Below, piece after piece: positions 41,473 through 51,085 of a stretch of DNA of 64,000 bases; the first letter of the stretch is position 1, and each line of letters opens with the position of its first letter. The DNA comes from an uncultured bacterium (GTDB taxonomy: Bacteria > Cyanobacteriota > Vampirovibrionia > Gastranaerophilales > Gastranaerophilaceae), in NCBI GenBank assembly GCA_900319365.1, contig ONOE01000014.1:1-64000 (forward strand). The letters run 5' to 3'. A model generated the notes under the pieces. It worked only from the letters and a program-made list of their open reading frames with translations, was not told the DNA's origin and made no database searches. Position numbers and translations under genes: made by a program.

Positions 41473-43866
41473 TTAAATGTCCAATCCCGTGAAAATTTCA
41501 AAAGATGTAACTTCTTTCAACAAAGGGAAATCATCTATATTATATTTCTTTTCAAAATCAATCGCTTCATTGCGTGCAAGTTCAAGAATTTTGGCATCAC
41601 GAACAATATCAGACACAATTAAATCGGGCAAACCGCTCTGTCTTGTGCCGAGAAATTCCCCCGGACCTCTCAATTGCAAATCTTTTTCGGCTATTACAAA
41701 CCCGTCGTTGGTTTGGGTCATAATACTTAATCTGTCTTTGGTTTCAGGCTTGTTTGAAGAAGTAATTAAAACGCAATACGATTGAATATCACTTCTGCCG
41801 ACTCTGCCTCTTAGCTGGTGCAACTGCGACAATCCGAATCTTTCGGCATTTTCGATAACCATAACGGTAGCATTCGGAACGTCAACCCCGACTTCAACTA
41901 CCGTTGTCGAAACAAGGATATCATATTTGCCCTCTTTAAAATCATTCATTACTTCATCTTTTTCATCGGGTTTCAATTTCCCATGCAAAAGCCCGACTTT
42001 ATAATCTTTGAAAACAACTTTTTCAAGTTTTTCTTTTTCAACGGTAGCCGCATGAGCAGACAGAGCCTCGCTTTCATCAATCAACGGATAAACAATATAT
42101 GCCTGATGACCTTGAGAAATCTGTTCTTTTATCAAATCCCAAACTTTTAAATGCGCCGTAGTTAAATAAGTTTTTATGGGCTTTCTGCCCTTTGGCAGTT
42201 CATTTATTACGGTCAAATCCAAATCGCCGTGAACAGTCAGCGCAAGGGTTCTCGGAATCGGCGTTGCGGTCATCGTCAGAATTTGCGGGTATTGGGATTT
42301 TTTCTTTAATATATTTCTTTGTTTTACCCCGAACCTGTGCTGCTCATCAACGACAATTGCACCGAGATTATTAAATTCAATATTATTCTGAATCAGGGCG
42401 TGCGTTCCGACAGCAACATTTATCTGCCCGTTTCTTAAAGAAGTTTCAAACTGCGAACGGACTTTTTTAGGTTGACTCCCCATAAACAGACCCACGCTTA
42501 AACCAAGCGGAGTAAGCCATTTGACAAGGTTATTATAATGCTGCTGCGCAAGAATTTCGGTAGGCGCCATAAATGCACCCTGAAATCCGTTTTCAATCCC
42601 TGCAAGAAGCATAATAGTTGCAACAACGGTTTTCCCGCTTCCGACATCTCCTTGTAAAAGTCTTTGCATGGGTTTGCTGCTGTTCATATCGTTAAGAATT
42701 TCATTCACAGCCTGCTTTTGTCCTGAAGTCAATTCAAAAGGCAAACCGCTTATAAATTTTTGCACAAGTCCGTCTTTATGAATTTGCATAGCGTAAGACG
42801 GCATAGTTTTTGCGGTGTTTTCTCTCAATCTTATCAGTTTTAACTGAATCAAGAAAAGTTCTTCAAAAATCAAAGAAAATCTCGCCTGATCAAGTTTTTC
42901 CATTGATTCGGGAAAATGCATCCGGTAAACGGCATCTTTTTTGTCGATAATTCCGTATTTTTGCCTTATATAATCGGGTAAAATATTTACTATATGATCT
43001 TTGAACATTTCAAGCGCATTAAAAATCGCTTTACGCAAAGTTTTGACGTTCAACCCGTCGCAAACGGAATATATGGGAACAATTCTTGCCATATTAAGGT
43101 TTGAAGATGTATCCTGCGCAAAATCACCCTGCATAATCGAATATGTCGGGTGAGCCATTGTCATACCGAAAGTATAATTATCCCTTTTGACTTCTCCTGA
43201 CACCATAATCCCTGCACCTACGGGGAATTGTGCTTTCATTCGTCCGAGAATATATTTATTGCCTTTTGCATTAAAAAAGTTAAGTTCAAATTTTCCGCTT
43301 TCGTCAGCAATTTTTACCCTCGTTATGGAAAGGTTATTTCTTGTATTAAAAGTAGAAACGGATTTTATGTACCCGAAAATCGTTGTAGTCTGCCCCTCTT
43401 TGAGATTTCTTATCATTGTTCTCGAAGAATAATCAATGTGCTTTTTGGGGAAATACATAATTAAATCCTGCGCAGTATAAATTCCCAGTTTGTTAAATTT
43501 ATAAGCAACTTTCGGCCCGACACCTTTTATATACATAACATCAACGTCAGACGGAGATTTTTGGCTTTGTTCTTTTATTTGCTCGGATTCTTTTTGCTCA
43601 TGTTTTTCTCTTTTGAGTTCGAGTTTAACAATTTTAATCAGCTGTTCAATTGCTCTGCGCCTTTCTGCAACACCCGAATACGGATAAACATCAAAAGTTT
43701 CGTATAAAATAGCCCAACGGGGATTGCTTTTGGAATTTTTCATTTCCTTTTTGATTTCGGATTTTATAAATTGCGAAAAAGTCTTTTGTCGTCCCTGAAT
43801 ATCTATATAGCGATACTCCGACTCTATATCAAGCGCCTGTTTTAATTTGTCTAAATTTATCAGCAT
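41473..43866 (-). CDS. recG: ATP-dependent DNA helicase RecG
   Basis: The 797-aa fork-reversing SF2 helicase has an N-terminal extension of about 110 residues, as in cyanobacterial RecG, before the wedge OB domain (from VGPKVAYKFNKLGIYTAQDLI near 115). Motifs include LLQGDVGSGKTVVA near 403, VVDEQHRFGV near 505, MTATPIPRTL near 530, VEVGVDVPNATVMVIENAERFGLSQLHQLRGRVGRS near 665-700 (as spans) and the TRG-like C-terminus. The start lacks a ribosome site; TGTTAAAAT ends 6 nt before it. Confidence 0.96.
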   Translation of the reverse strand: MLINLDKLKQALDIESEYRYIDIQGRQKTFSQFIKSEIKKEMKNSKSNPRWAILYETFDVYPYSGVAERRRAIEQLIKIVKLELKREKHEQKESEQIKEQSQKSPSDVDVMYIKGVGPKVAYKFNKLGIYTAQDLIMYFPKKHIDYSSRTMIRNLKEGQTTTIFGYIKSVSTFNTRNNLSITRVKIADESGKFELNFFNAKGNKYILGRMKAQFPVGAGIMVSGEVKRDNYTFGMTMAHPTYSIMQGDFAQDTSSNLNMARIVPIYSVCDGLNVKTLRKAIFNALEMFKDHIVNILPDYIRQKYGIIDKKDAVYRMHFPESMEKLDQARFSLIFEELFLIQLKLIRLRENTAKTMPSYAMQIHKDGLVQKFISGLPFELTSGQKQAVNEILNDMNSSKPMQRLLQGDVGSGKTVVATIMLLAGIENGFQGAFMAPTEILAQQHYNNLVKWLTPLGLSVGLFMGSQPKKVRSQFETSLRNGQINVAVGTHALIQNNIEFNNLGAIVVDEQHRFGVKQRNILKKKSQYPQILTMTATPIPRTLALTVHGDLDLTVINELPKGRKPIKTYLTTAHLKVWDLIKEQISQGHQAYIVYPLIDESEALSAHAATVEKEKLEKVVFKDYKVGLLHGKLKPDEKDEVMNDFKEGKYDILVSTTVVEVGVDVPNATVMVIENAERFGLSQLHQLRGRVGRSDIQSYCVLITSSNKPETKDRLSIMTQTNDGFVIAEKDLQLRGPGEFLGTRQSGLPDLIVSDIVRDAKILELARNEAIDFEKKYNIDDFPLLKEVTSFEIFTGLDI

Positions 43867-43872
43867 ATTGAA

Positions 43873-43878
43873 ATTTTA
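43873..43878 (-). promoter_or_regulatory. Extended -10 box of recG, leaderless spacing
   Basis: The minus strand reads TATGTTAAAAT, TTCAAT, ATG. Confidence 0.45.
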
Positions 43879-43936
43879 ACATAAATCATTCAAGAAAAAA
43901 TGTTCGTAAAAAAATTGATTTTTACCCTAAAGATAT

Positions 43937-43942
43937 TAAAAT
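43937..43942 (+). promoter_or_regulatory. -10 box with leaderless spacing before the 43949 gene
   Basis: TATTAAAAT, then AGAAAT, then ATG. No ribosome site. Confidence 0.4.
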
Positions 43943-43948
43943 AGAAAT

Positions 43949-44692
43949 ATGAAAAAGATTATATTTATTTTGGCTTTAACATTATGCATATCTCTGCCGT
44001 CAAATGCGGCTTTTTGGAACAGAAATAAAACAGCCGCCCCTGCGCAACAGCAAACATCAGCTCAAAGCAGCAATCAAAATTCTGCCCAAACTCAATCTCA
44101 AACGGGCACAAAAGCTCAATCTCAAAGTCAGGCAACTTATCCTGACGATGTTGATTCTTCGCCCATTGCGGAAGATGAATACGTTGATGATATAGATGTT
44201 GAAGATATGTACAGAAAATTGCCCGTGCCTGATTTTAAATATGTTCATAATGTAGACCCCGGAGAATATCAGGACACAATGTATTCGACATGGTCGCCTT
44301 ATCCGCTTTTCAGACTAACTTCTCCATTGTATTTCAAGACCATCACGATTGAACCGGGATACTATCTGTTAACCCCCAGAGAACACGAGGGCAACTGGTA
44401 TATGCTTTTTAAACAGGCGGGAAGAATTAAATACATAATTCCATGCTATAAAAAAGAAATGGTTCCTTACGGATTTTACAAGAACAATCTGCCGCAAATT
44501 AAAATGACCGTACCTCAATTAATCAGAGAAAAGGCATTAAAATTTGTAGGTAAACATTTTGATTCTTCAAAAAGAAAACCTATCCCCGATACGTATTTGG
44601 ATGCTGAAGATTTAGATAACAACTTTATCTCAATTATTGTATATTGGGGAAATTACAGATATTACTTTGTCTTACGCTCAATTCAACTGTAA
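43949..44692 (+). CDS. Secreted or envelope hypothetical protein with signal peptide
   Basis: The 247-aa protein has a clear signal peptide (MKKIIFILALTLCISLPSNAA, cleavage likely after SNA at about residue 20). A Gln/Ser/Ala-rich linker at about 28-60, an acidic stretch (EDEYVDDIDVEDMY near 75) and a folded domain from about 95 to the end follow. The domain has aromatic-rich motifs (YSTWSPYPLFRLTSPLYF near 112, YYLLTPREHEGNWYMLF near 137). No family is recognised. It is divergent from recG and apparently leaderless. Confidence 0.6.
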   Translation: MKKIIFILALTLCISLPSNAAFWNRNKTAAPAQQQTSAQSSNQNSAQTQSQTGTKAQSQSQATYPDDVDSSPIAEDEYVDDIDVEDMYRKLPVPDFKYVHNVDPGEYQDTMYSTWSPYPLFRLTSPLYFKTITIEPGYYLLTPREHEGNWYMLFKQAGRIKYIIPCYKKEMVPYGFYKNNLPQIKMTVPQLIREKALKFVGKHFDSSKRKPIPDTYLDAEDLDNNFISIIVYWGNYRYYFVLRSIQL

Positions 44693-44701
44693 AATATAAA
44701 T

Positions 44702-44745
44702 ATTTAGAAAATTATATACAAAGCCACAATAAAATAAAAATTAGC
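44702..44745 (+). repeat. Dispersed intergenic repeat, copy 2
   Basis: About 84% identical by eye over 44 nt to 26777-26820. Confidence 0.55.
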
Positions 44746-44770
44746 GTAAATTTGCATCTATTTTAAATAT

Positions 44771-45802
44771 TTATTTGAAATAGATATTTAAAATATCGGG
44801 CGGATAAATTTCAGTTGTTTCGTATTTCAAATTTACACAATCTGAAATGCGTTCGGCTTTTGCGCCGGCAAAACACGATTTGCCCCTATTATCAGACAAT
44901 ATTTTAGGGGCTGTAAAATGATACAATTTATCAATATACGGTAAAAAACTGCCGTTTAAAATTCCGCCCGCTTCAACAAGAACGCTCATTATACCTCTTT
45001 TATACAAAGTATTGAGTATAAACTCTATATTTAATTTATCATTTTCTATCGGCGTTTTGATATAAGTAATATTCCCGCTTGAGGGCATATCTTTTTCGCA
45101 AAAGACAAAAATATTTCCCTGTTCATAAATCTTTGAATGAATATCGGTTTTTAATAATCTGTCTAAAATAACCTTATTTTTATGCGCCATTGTCGGGTTA
45201 TCAGCAATTACCGTTGACGAAGAAGTCAAAATCGCATCGTATTGCGCACGGATTTTTTTTACTTTATTTCTCGCATTGTCTGATGTTATCCACTTTGAAT
45301 TTCCGTTATATGATGCAATCTTCCCGTCAATTGTGGTTGCTGTTTTTAGTGCAACAAATGTTTTATGCTCAAGCTGATTTTTTATAAAAATTTCGTTTAA
45401 CTTTTTGCATTCATCTTCCAAAACAGGACCTGCAATTTCAATTCCCGCAGCTTTTAATTTTTTTAGTCCGTTTGAATTTACGATAGGATTAGGGTCTTGC
45501 ATACCGTAAACGACTTTTTTAATACCCTTTTCAATAATCAAATCGGCACATGGCGGAGTTTTACCGTAATGAGAACAGGGCTCAAGATTAACAATCAATG
45601 TGCAACCCCTGTAATCTCCGGGTTTTAAAAGTGCATCACGTTCGGCATGATTTTGTCCGCATTTTGCATGATAGCCCGTTGATACGATTTCGCCGTCGTC
45701 ATTTATAATTACGCAGCCGACCAAAGGATTTGGCGAAGTATTGCCAGAACCTTGTTTTGCAAGAGATATACATTTTCTCATCAAATTTTCATAATCATTC
45801 AT
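44771..45802 (-). CDS. ribD: Riboflavin biosynthesis deaminase/reductase RibD
   Basis: The 343-aa bifunctional enzyme deaminates and then reduces the pyrimidine intermediate of riboflavin synthesis. The N-terminal zinc deaminase motif HAERDAL near residue 50 pairs with PCSHYGKTPPCADLI near 75. The reductase half starts near 150 with VALKTATTIDGKIA and includes SVLVEAGGILNGSFL near 275. No ribB/ribE/ribH neighbours. No ribosome site; TAAAAT ends 6 nt before the ATG. Confidence 0.95.
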   Translation of the reverse strand: MNDYENLMRKCISLAKQGSGNTSPNPLVGCVIINDDGEIVSTGYHAKCGQNHAERDALLKPGDYRGCTLIVNLEPCSHYGKTPPCADLIIEKGIKKVVYGMQDPNPIVNSNGLKKLKAAGIEIAGPVLEDECKKLNEIFIKNQLEHKTFVALKTATTIDGKIASYNGNSKWITSDNARNKVKKIRAQYDAILTSSSTVIADNPTMAHKNKVILDRLLKTDIHSKIYEQGNIFVFCEKDMPSSGNITYIKTPIENDKLNIEFILNTLYKRGIMSVLVEAGGILNGSFLPYIDKLYHFTAPKILSDNRGKSCFAGAKAERISDCVNLKYETTEIYPPDILNIYFK

Positions 45803-45808
45803 AATTGT

Positions 45809-45814
45809 ATTTTA
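45809..45814 (-). promoter_or_regulatory. -10 box of ribD, leaderless spacing
   Basis: The minus strand reads TATAAAAT, ACAATT, ATG. No FMN riboswitch is seen upstream. Confidence 0.4.
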
Positions 45815-45868
45815 TATGAAAATATGATAAATTAAAACCGTGGTCAGTTATTTTATAAGGAGAATATT

Positions 45869-46537
45869 ATGGTTGATTTGAAATATATTTGTCATAGCGC
45901 ATTTGAAATAAAAAACGGCGATAAGGCTGTACTTATTGACCCATGGGTTGAGAAAAATCCGAAATTCGATTGGCATAAAGAACCCATAACGGATATTTTG
46001 TTAACACACGGACACGGTGATCATTTCGGCAATGCAATAGAAATTGCAAAAGAAAAAGATATTCCGATTACGGCGGTTGCAGAAATTGCAAGCTACGTAA
46101 AAAATGAATGCGGAGTTAAAGCAAAATCTATAGGTTTGGGCTCATGGATAAATTATGACTGGGGTCGTGCGGTATTTTTGCCCGCTTTTCATTCAAGCTC
46201 TTTGCCTAACGGTCAATATGGCGGAGTTGCTGCAAGTATAATTCTTGATGTTGACGGGGTAAGAATTTATCATGCGGGAGATACCTGCCTTACGGGTGAA
46301 ATGAAAACCATAAAAGAATTATATGCCCCCCAAATTGCACTTCTTCCCGTCGGCGGAAATTACACAATGGACGTTGAACATGCGGCGATTGCAGCAAAAT
46401 GGCTCGGGGTAAAAACGGTAATTCCTATGCACTACGATACGTTCCCTGAAATAAAAGCGGATCTGGATAAATTCGCAAAACTTATTGCATTAGGTAATAC
46501 AACATGCCAGATTCTTGACCCTGACTCCGTTAAATAA
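45869..46537 (+). CDS. Metallo-beta-lactamase-fold hydrolase, UPF0173 type
   Basis: The 222-aa protein has the MBL metal motif HGHGDHFG near residue 50, a DxG-type HAGDTCLTGE near 135 and a final PMHYDTFPE near 190 with the last histidine. This matches the UPF0173 (YtkL) family, cytoplasmic metal-dependent hydrolases of unknown substrate. AAGGAG ribosome site. Confidence 0.85.
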   Translation: MVDLKYICHSAFEIKNGDKAVLIDPWVEKNPKFDWHKEPITDILLTHGHGDHFGNAIEIAKEKDIPITAVAEIASYVKNECGVKAKSIGLGSWINYDWGRAVFLPAFHSSSLPNGQYGGVAASIILDVDGVRIYHAGDTCLTGEMKTIKELYAPQIALLPVGGNYTMDVEHAAIAAKWLGVKTVIPMHYDTFPEIKADLDKFAKLIALGNTTCQILDPDSVK

Positions 46538-46641
46538 CAAAGGTGATTTACGCACAAAAACAAAAAGCAGTCATTTGCAAAAAACAATTGTTTTTAGTAT
46601 AATTTTTTGCGCTAAAAATATATAACCTTAAGGAGCTTTTT

Positions 46642-47625
46642 ATGAAAATATTATTTGTTATTGACAGATTAGAATTAAAATATTTTGAATTTAATAACCT
46701 TGTTACAAATTTTTGGATTATAAAAAGTTTGCTTGAGAAAAATAACGAAGTTTATATTTCAACAATTGATATGCTCAAATTAAAATCTGCAAAAGCGTTT
46801 TGCGATTGCTACAAAACTTTTGTAAAAGATAATAATATTTTCTATGATAAAGAGTCCTTTAGTGAAAAAGGAATAGAAAATTTTGAGCTTTTGATGTTTC
46901 GTCCCGATCCGCCCGTTGATTTGGATTACATCAATGCAACATACATTCTTGACTTTGTCGACAGAAAAAAAACATTCATTATGAACGACACAACAGCAAT
47001 CCGCAATTTCAACGAAAAATTGCATTCTGCTATGTTTAACGATTTGATGCCAAAAAATATCGTAACTTCATCTTTTAAAGATATTATCGAATTTTTAAAC
47101 GAAAATAATGAAATAATTTTAAAACCCTTGAACCAATGCTTCGGCGGCGGGGTAATGTATCTGAAAAAAGGCGATAAAAATACTGCCGTCATAATTAACC
47201 AAATGACAAAAAACGGCTCTAATGCGGTTATGGTTCAAAAGTATATAGAAAAAGCTATCTATGGGGACAAAAGAGTTTTATTTCTCGGGGAAGATGTTTT
47301 GCCCTACTGCGTTCAAAAAACACCGAGCAACAACGATTTCAAATTCTGCGAGCACAACGATTCTAATGTTAAAAAAGCCGTTTTGTCAGATTCAGAACTT
47401 GAAAAATTTAAACCCGTTGCAAAGAAATTGTCCTCAATGGGACTTCCTATGGTCGGACTTGATGTTATTGATGAAAAAATTATAGAAATAAATGTTACAA
47501 GCCCGTGCTATTTTATAAAAGAAATAAACAACGCTTTCGGATGCCATCTGGAAAATGATGTTACGGATTACATTCTGTCTGCAACAAAAGCTCATCTTAA
47601 TAAATATTCTTTGCTGAATGATTAA
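46642..47625 (+). CDS. gshB: Glutathione synthetase (GshB-like ATP-grasp ligase)
   Basis: The 327-aa ATP-grasp ligase resembles bacterial GshB, which joins gamma-glutamylcysteine and glycine. Features are LLMFRPDPPVDLDYI near residue 80 (substrate loop), the IILKPLNQCFGGGVMYL segment near 155 (ATP lysine and glycine loop), a KRVLFLGEDV stretch near 210 and EINVTSPCYF near 285 (metal ligands E and N with the TSP motif). No gshA is in the window. AAGGAG ribosome site. Confidence 0.82.
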   Translation: MKILFVIDRLELKYFEFNNLVTNFWIIKSLLEKNNEVYISTIDMLKLKSAKAFCDCYKTFVKDNNIFYDKESFSEKGIENFELLMFRPDPPVDLDYINATYILDFVDRKKTFIMNDTTAIRNFNEKLHSAMFNDLMPKNIVTSSFKDIIEFLNENNEIILKPLNQCFGGGVMYLKKGDKNTAVIINQMTKNGSNAVMVQKYIEKAIYGDKRVLFLGEDVLPYCVQKTPSNNDFKFCEHNDSNVKKAVLSDSELEKFKPVAKKLSSMGLPMVGLDVIDEKIIEINVTSPCYFIKEINNAFGCHLENDVTDYILSATKAHLNKYSLLND

Positions 47626-47729
47626 TAATATACATTATCGGGACTATTTACATCAATTCTTACTTGAAATTTTTTGGTATGGGAATAAAATGGTTATATA
47701 TTATCAGCATAAAACAGGATTTTTAATAT

Positions 47730-49961
47730 ATGAATAAATCTAAATACTTGGAAGCGGTAAAAGAGTTTGTTACTTCGTCAGTATTTCTTAAAGTAATATA
47801 CCTTTTGTCTTTTGCCCTGATTTTAACTCTGATTATATCTTCTCAGAATTTCTTCTTCCAAAATATTATTGAAAACGGCATGAGCAAAAAAGAAATCATT
47901 GCCCAGAAAACAATTACCGTTGAAGATGTAAAAAGAACCGAAGCCCGCAGAAGGGAAGTCGCTCAAAAAGTTGAGCCGATTTTAGTGCCGGCTGAGGACG
48001 ACTTTATAAAAACGAATTTGGAAACATTAAGAAATTCCGTTAATCAAATAAGAAAAAAAGATGTTCCCGAAGCAGAAAAAATCAATGAAATCAACGTTCT
48101 TTTCGATTTGTCCGATGTATCGTCAACCGAAAAAGATTTTATCATCAAATTTTTATTAACCGTCGATGATGAAACCTTACAAGCCGTGTTTGACAAGGCC
48201 TCGTTATCGTTAGTAAACATCTTGCATGTCGGAATTGCAGAAAGCGACTATGACAAAGACCGAATAAGAACAATTATAATGAAAAACCTTGTAAGCAACG
48301 TTTCAAGGCGCCAGATTGCAGTTATTTGCGCAATTTTGGAACAGGTAATTGTTCCGAACCTTGTTGTTGATGATACGGCAACCGAACTTGCAAAAATCAA
48401 TGCCCAAGAAGCCGTTAAACCTTACATGGTAACTTTTCATCAGGGCGATAAAATCGTATTTCAAGGCGAGCCGATAACAAGACTCAAAAGAGATGCCTTG
48501 AGAGAAGCCGGATACAATGTTTACGAACTAAACTGGCAGGGCGTTTGCTCGGTTTACTTCCTTGTTCTGCTTGTTTGCATAGTCTTTTTATCTTACTTAA
48601 AATTCTTTGAAAAAAGCTTTTTAGAACCAAGATATTTGGCGCTTGCGGGAACGCTTGCTATTATTGCAAGTTCTATCGGCGTACTTTTGCCCATAGGTTT
48701 TTCCCCTTATGTAATCCCCATTCCCGCTGTTATTATCATCGGATCTATATTTTTAAACCCCAGAATTGCTTTCCTTTTAGCTATATTGATACTTTCAATT
48801 ATGGCAACGGGAATGCAGTATAATGCGCAGGTTTTAATCGTATTCACATTGTTATCTCTAATTGGTATGATTACGATTTCGAAAATCAAATATACAAGAA
48901 GATTTGACCTCATAAAACTTGGCTTTAAACTGGGTGCGGCAGGCGTATTGATTATGCTTTGCTTGTATTTGATTGATAAATGTTTGATTGAGGTAAGCAA
49001 TTATTTAATATTAAAAAGCTGTGTTTATATCTTCGTAAACGCAATTATAAGTTCAATTTTAGCGCTCGGTTTATCCCCGCTGTTAGAAAGTACGTTCCAC
49101 ATCATAACACCTTACGGATTATCAGAACTCGGCGACCACAATCAGGCTTTATTAAAAAGATTACAGCTTGAAGCTCCCGGCACTTACCACCATAGTTTGA
49201 TGGTTTCGGCATTATGTGAAGCAGCTGCGGAAGCAATTGGTGCAAACCCCATACTTGCAAGAGTCGGCGCATTCTACCATGATATCGGGAAATTAAAAAG
49301 ACCGTTATTCTTTGTTGAAAACCAATCTTATTTTGGAATAGATGACAACCCTCACAATAACCTGACTCCGAGATTGAGTAAAATGGTTATCACTTCTCAC
49401 CCCAAAGACGGCGTTGAACTTGCAAAAGAATACGGATTACCAAATGTTATATGCGATTTCATATTGCAGCACCACGGAAACGGATTGGCTAAATATTTTT
49501 ACAATAAAGCAGTAGCAGAAGAAGGCGCAGAAAACGTAAAAGAAGAACAATTCCGCTATACAGGGCCAAAACCCAATACAAAAGAAACCGCAATACTTAT
49601 GCTTGCAGATGCGGTTGAATCTGCCGTAAGAGCAATAAAAGTTACGACAACCGAAGAAATCGAACAGGTTATAAATAAAATTATTATTGAAAGATTAAAT
49701 GACGGTCAATTGGAGGACAGTCCTCTGACCCTGAAAGATATAAAAGTTATTGCATCAACTTTCAGCCGTGTTCTGAGAGGAATGCAGCATAACAGAATTA
49801 AATATCAGGATAATATTGTAGAAGAAATTAAAAAAGATAAAATCGAAATGCCGTCAAATACCATAGATAAAGATTTGGAAAACAAAGTTAAAAAACTCAA
49901 AACATCTTCTCAAACGCCTGCCCCGACAGACGAACCGAAAAAAGATGATAAGAAAGAGTAG
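47730..49961 (+). CDS. pgpH: 7TM-HD (PgpH-type) cyclic-di-AMP phosphodiesterase
   Basis: The 743-aa membrane protein has an N-terminal helix (about 18-38), an extracytoplasmic domain (about 45-265), seven membrane helices (about 270-460) and a cytosolic HDIG-type HD domain. HHSLMVSALCE near 486, AFYHDIGKLKRP near 514, and ITSHPKDG and LQHHGNGL near 550-585 carry the metal ligands. PgpH hydrolyses c-di-AMP. It is followed 12 bp later by a response regulator. Its C-terminus is Lys-rich. Confidence 0.92.
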   Translation: MNKSKYLEAVKEFVTSSVFLKVIYLLSFALILTLIISSQNFFFQNIIENGMSKKEIIAQKTITVEDVKRTEARRREVAQKVEPILVPAEDDFIKTNLETLRNSVNQIRKKDVPEAEKINEINVLFDLSDVSSTEKDFIIKFLLTVDDETLQAVFDKASLSLVNILHVGIAESDYDKDRIRTIIMKNLVSNVSRRQIAVICAILEQVIVPNLVVDDTATELAKINAQEAVKPYMVTFHQGDKIVFQGEPITRLKRDALREAGYNVYELNWQGVCSVYFLVLLVCIVFLSYLKFFEKSFLEPRYLALAGTLAIIASSIGVLLPIGFSPYVIPIPAVIIIGSIFLNPRIAFLLAILILSIMATGMQYNAQVLIVFTLLSLIGMITISKIKYTRRFDLIKLGFKLGAAGVLIMLCLYLIDKCLIEVSNYLILKSCVYIFVNAIISSILALGLSPLLESTFHIITPYGLSELGDHNQALLKRLQLEAPGTYHHSLMVSALCEAAAEAIGANPILARVGAFYHDIGKLKRPLFFVENQSYFGIDDNPHNNLTPRLSKMVITSHPKDGVELAKEYGLPNVICDFILQHHGNGLAKYFYNKAVAEEGAENVKEEQFRYTGPKPNTKETAILMLADAVESAVRAIKVTTTEEIEQVINKIIIERLNDGQLEDSPLTLKDIKVIASTFSRVLRGMQHNRIKYQDNIVEEIKKDKIEMPSNTIDKDLENKVKKLKTSSQTPAPTDEPKKDDKKE

Positions 49962-49972
49962 AATTGTTTTAT

Positions 49973-50353
49973 ATGAAAATATTAATAGTTGATGACAGTA
50001 CGAACTGGCGGAGATTTCACAGAAATAACCTCAAATATTTGGGAATAAATGATTCTGACATTACAAGTGCAGATTGCGCTTATGATGCATTATCAAAGAT
50101 TGAAACTTCAATTGATAATCCTTATGACGTGATTTTAACGGATTTGCAAATGGAAAGTAATTTCCTGCCAAAATTAGCGGGAGAATGGCTCGTTGAACAA
50201 ATTCAAACTTTTGATGAATACAAAAACGCTAAAATCACAATAATTTCAGCATGCGAAGATATTAAATACATTGCCCGAAAACTAAAAGTAAACTATATTC
50301 CAAAGCCGAAGCTGATAAATTCGGACGCTCAAATTTATAAACAATGTTTCTAA
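49973..50353 (+). CDS. Single-domain response regulator (CheY-like)
   Basis: The 126-aa receiver domain shows the acidic pair IVDDST (residues 4-9), the phosphoacceptor in VILTDLQ near 51, ISACE near 86 and the lysine in YIPKPKLI near 105. There is no output domain and no adjacent histidine kinase. It lies 12 bp after pgpH, likely in the same transcript, with a strong terminator after it. It may respond to or control the c-di-AMP enzyme, which is inference. The ATG at 49973 is used rather than the TTG at 49964, since MKILIVDD is the canonical start. Confidence 0.82.
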   Translation: MKILIVDDSTNWRRFHRNNLKYLGINDSDITSADCAYDALSKIETSIDNPYDVILTDLQMESNFLPKLAGEWLVEQIQTFDEYKNAKITIISACEDIKYIARKLKVNYIPKPKLINSDAQIYKQCF

Positions 50354-50388
50354 AAAAAAGGATTGAGAAATTTTCTCAATCCTTTTTT
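50352..50388 (+). terminator. Terminator after the response regulator
   Basis: Long stem, AAAGGATTGAGAAA with TTTCTCAATCCTTT, then T residues. It overlaps the stop codon. Confidence 0.85.
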
Positions 50389-50423
50389 CATATTGTCTTT
50401 TGTTAAAAAGAAATCGTTTAAGA

Positions 50424-50963
50424 TTACTTTTTACCAGCTTTACCGACTTTTCGTCTGATGTGTTCGCCCTCGTATTTAACACCTTTTCCTTTGTATACTT
50501 CAGGCAATCTCTTAGATCTGATTAAAGCGGCAACATCGCCGACCATTTGTTTATTATGACCTTTAACGGTGATATTTGTGTTATTTTCAACCGTAATAGT
50601 GATACCTTCAGGCGGTTCAATATTTACGGGGTGAGAATAGCCCAAAGCCATATTCAAAGTATTACCTTGCATTTGAGCTCTGTAACCTACACCGTTTATT
50701 TCCAATTTTTTCGAAAATCCGTCTTTAACACCAATGATGGCATTAGCAACAAGGGTTCTTGATAAACCGTAATATGCATCGGTTTCTCTTGAAGTACCAA
50801 CTTTAGACATAACGATTGTATTGCCTTCTAATTTTACGGCTATTTCGGGGCGAACCGTTACAACTTCAGTACCTAATGCACCTTTAGCGGTAACTGTTTG
50901 TCCGTCAACTTTTACCTCAACACCTTGAGGAATTTCAATAGGTTTTTTACCAATTCTTGACAT
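50424..50963 (-). CDS. rplF: 50S ribosomal protein L6
   Basis: The 179-aa protein starts MSRIGKKPIEIP, and the C-terminal repeat includes the GKGVKYEGEHIRRKVGKAGK tail typical of L6. It stands third after rpsH and rplR on the minus strand, with its own AAGGAG ribosome site and a 122-bp spacer. In the standard spc operon it precedes rplR, so the order here is swapped. Confidence 0.97.
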   Translation of the reverse strand: MSRIGKKPIEIPQGVEVKVDGQTVTAKGALGTEVVTVRPEIAVKLEGNTIVMSKVGTSRETDAYYGLSRTLVANAIIGVKDGFSKKLEINGVGYRAQMQGNTLNMALGYSHPVNIEPPEGITITVENNTNITVKGHNKQMVGDVAALIRSKRLPEVYKGKGVKYEGEHIRRKVGKAGKK

Positions 50964-51085
50964 TTTAATTTTCTCCTTACGGTATATTGTGTTAACTTTT
51001 TCAGGGCTTTTCTACCAATTATGCCCGTTTTGTGAATTAAAAACTGATAATTGAAAATGATTTACATTTTCAACCCTCAATTTTT

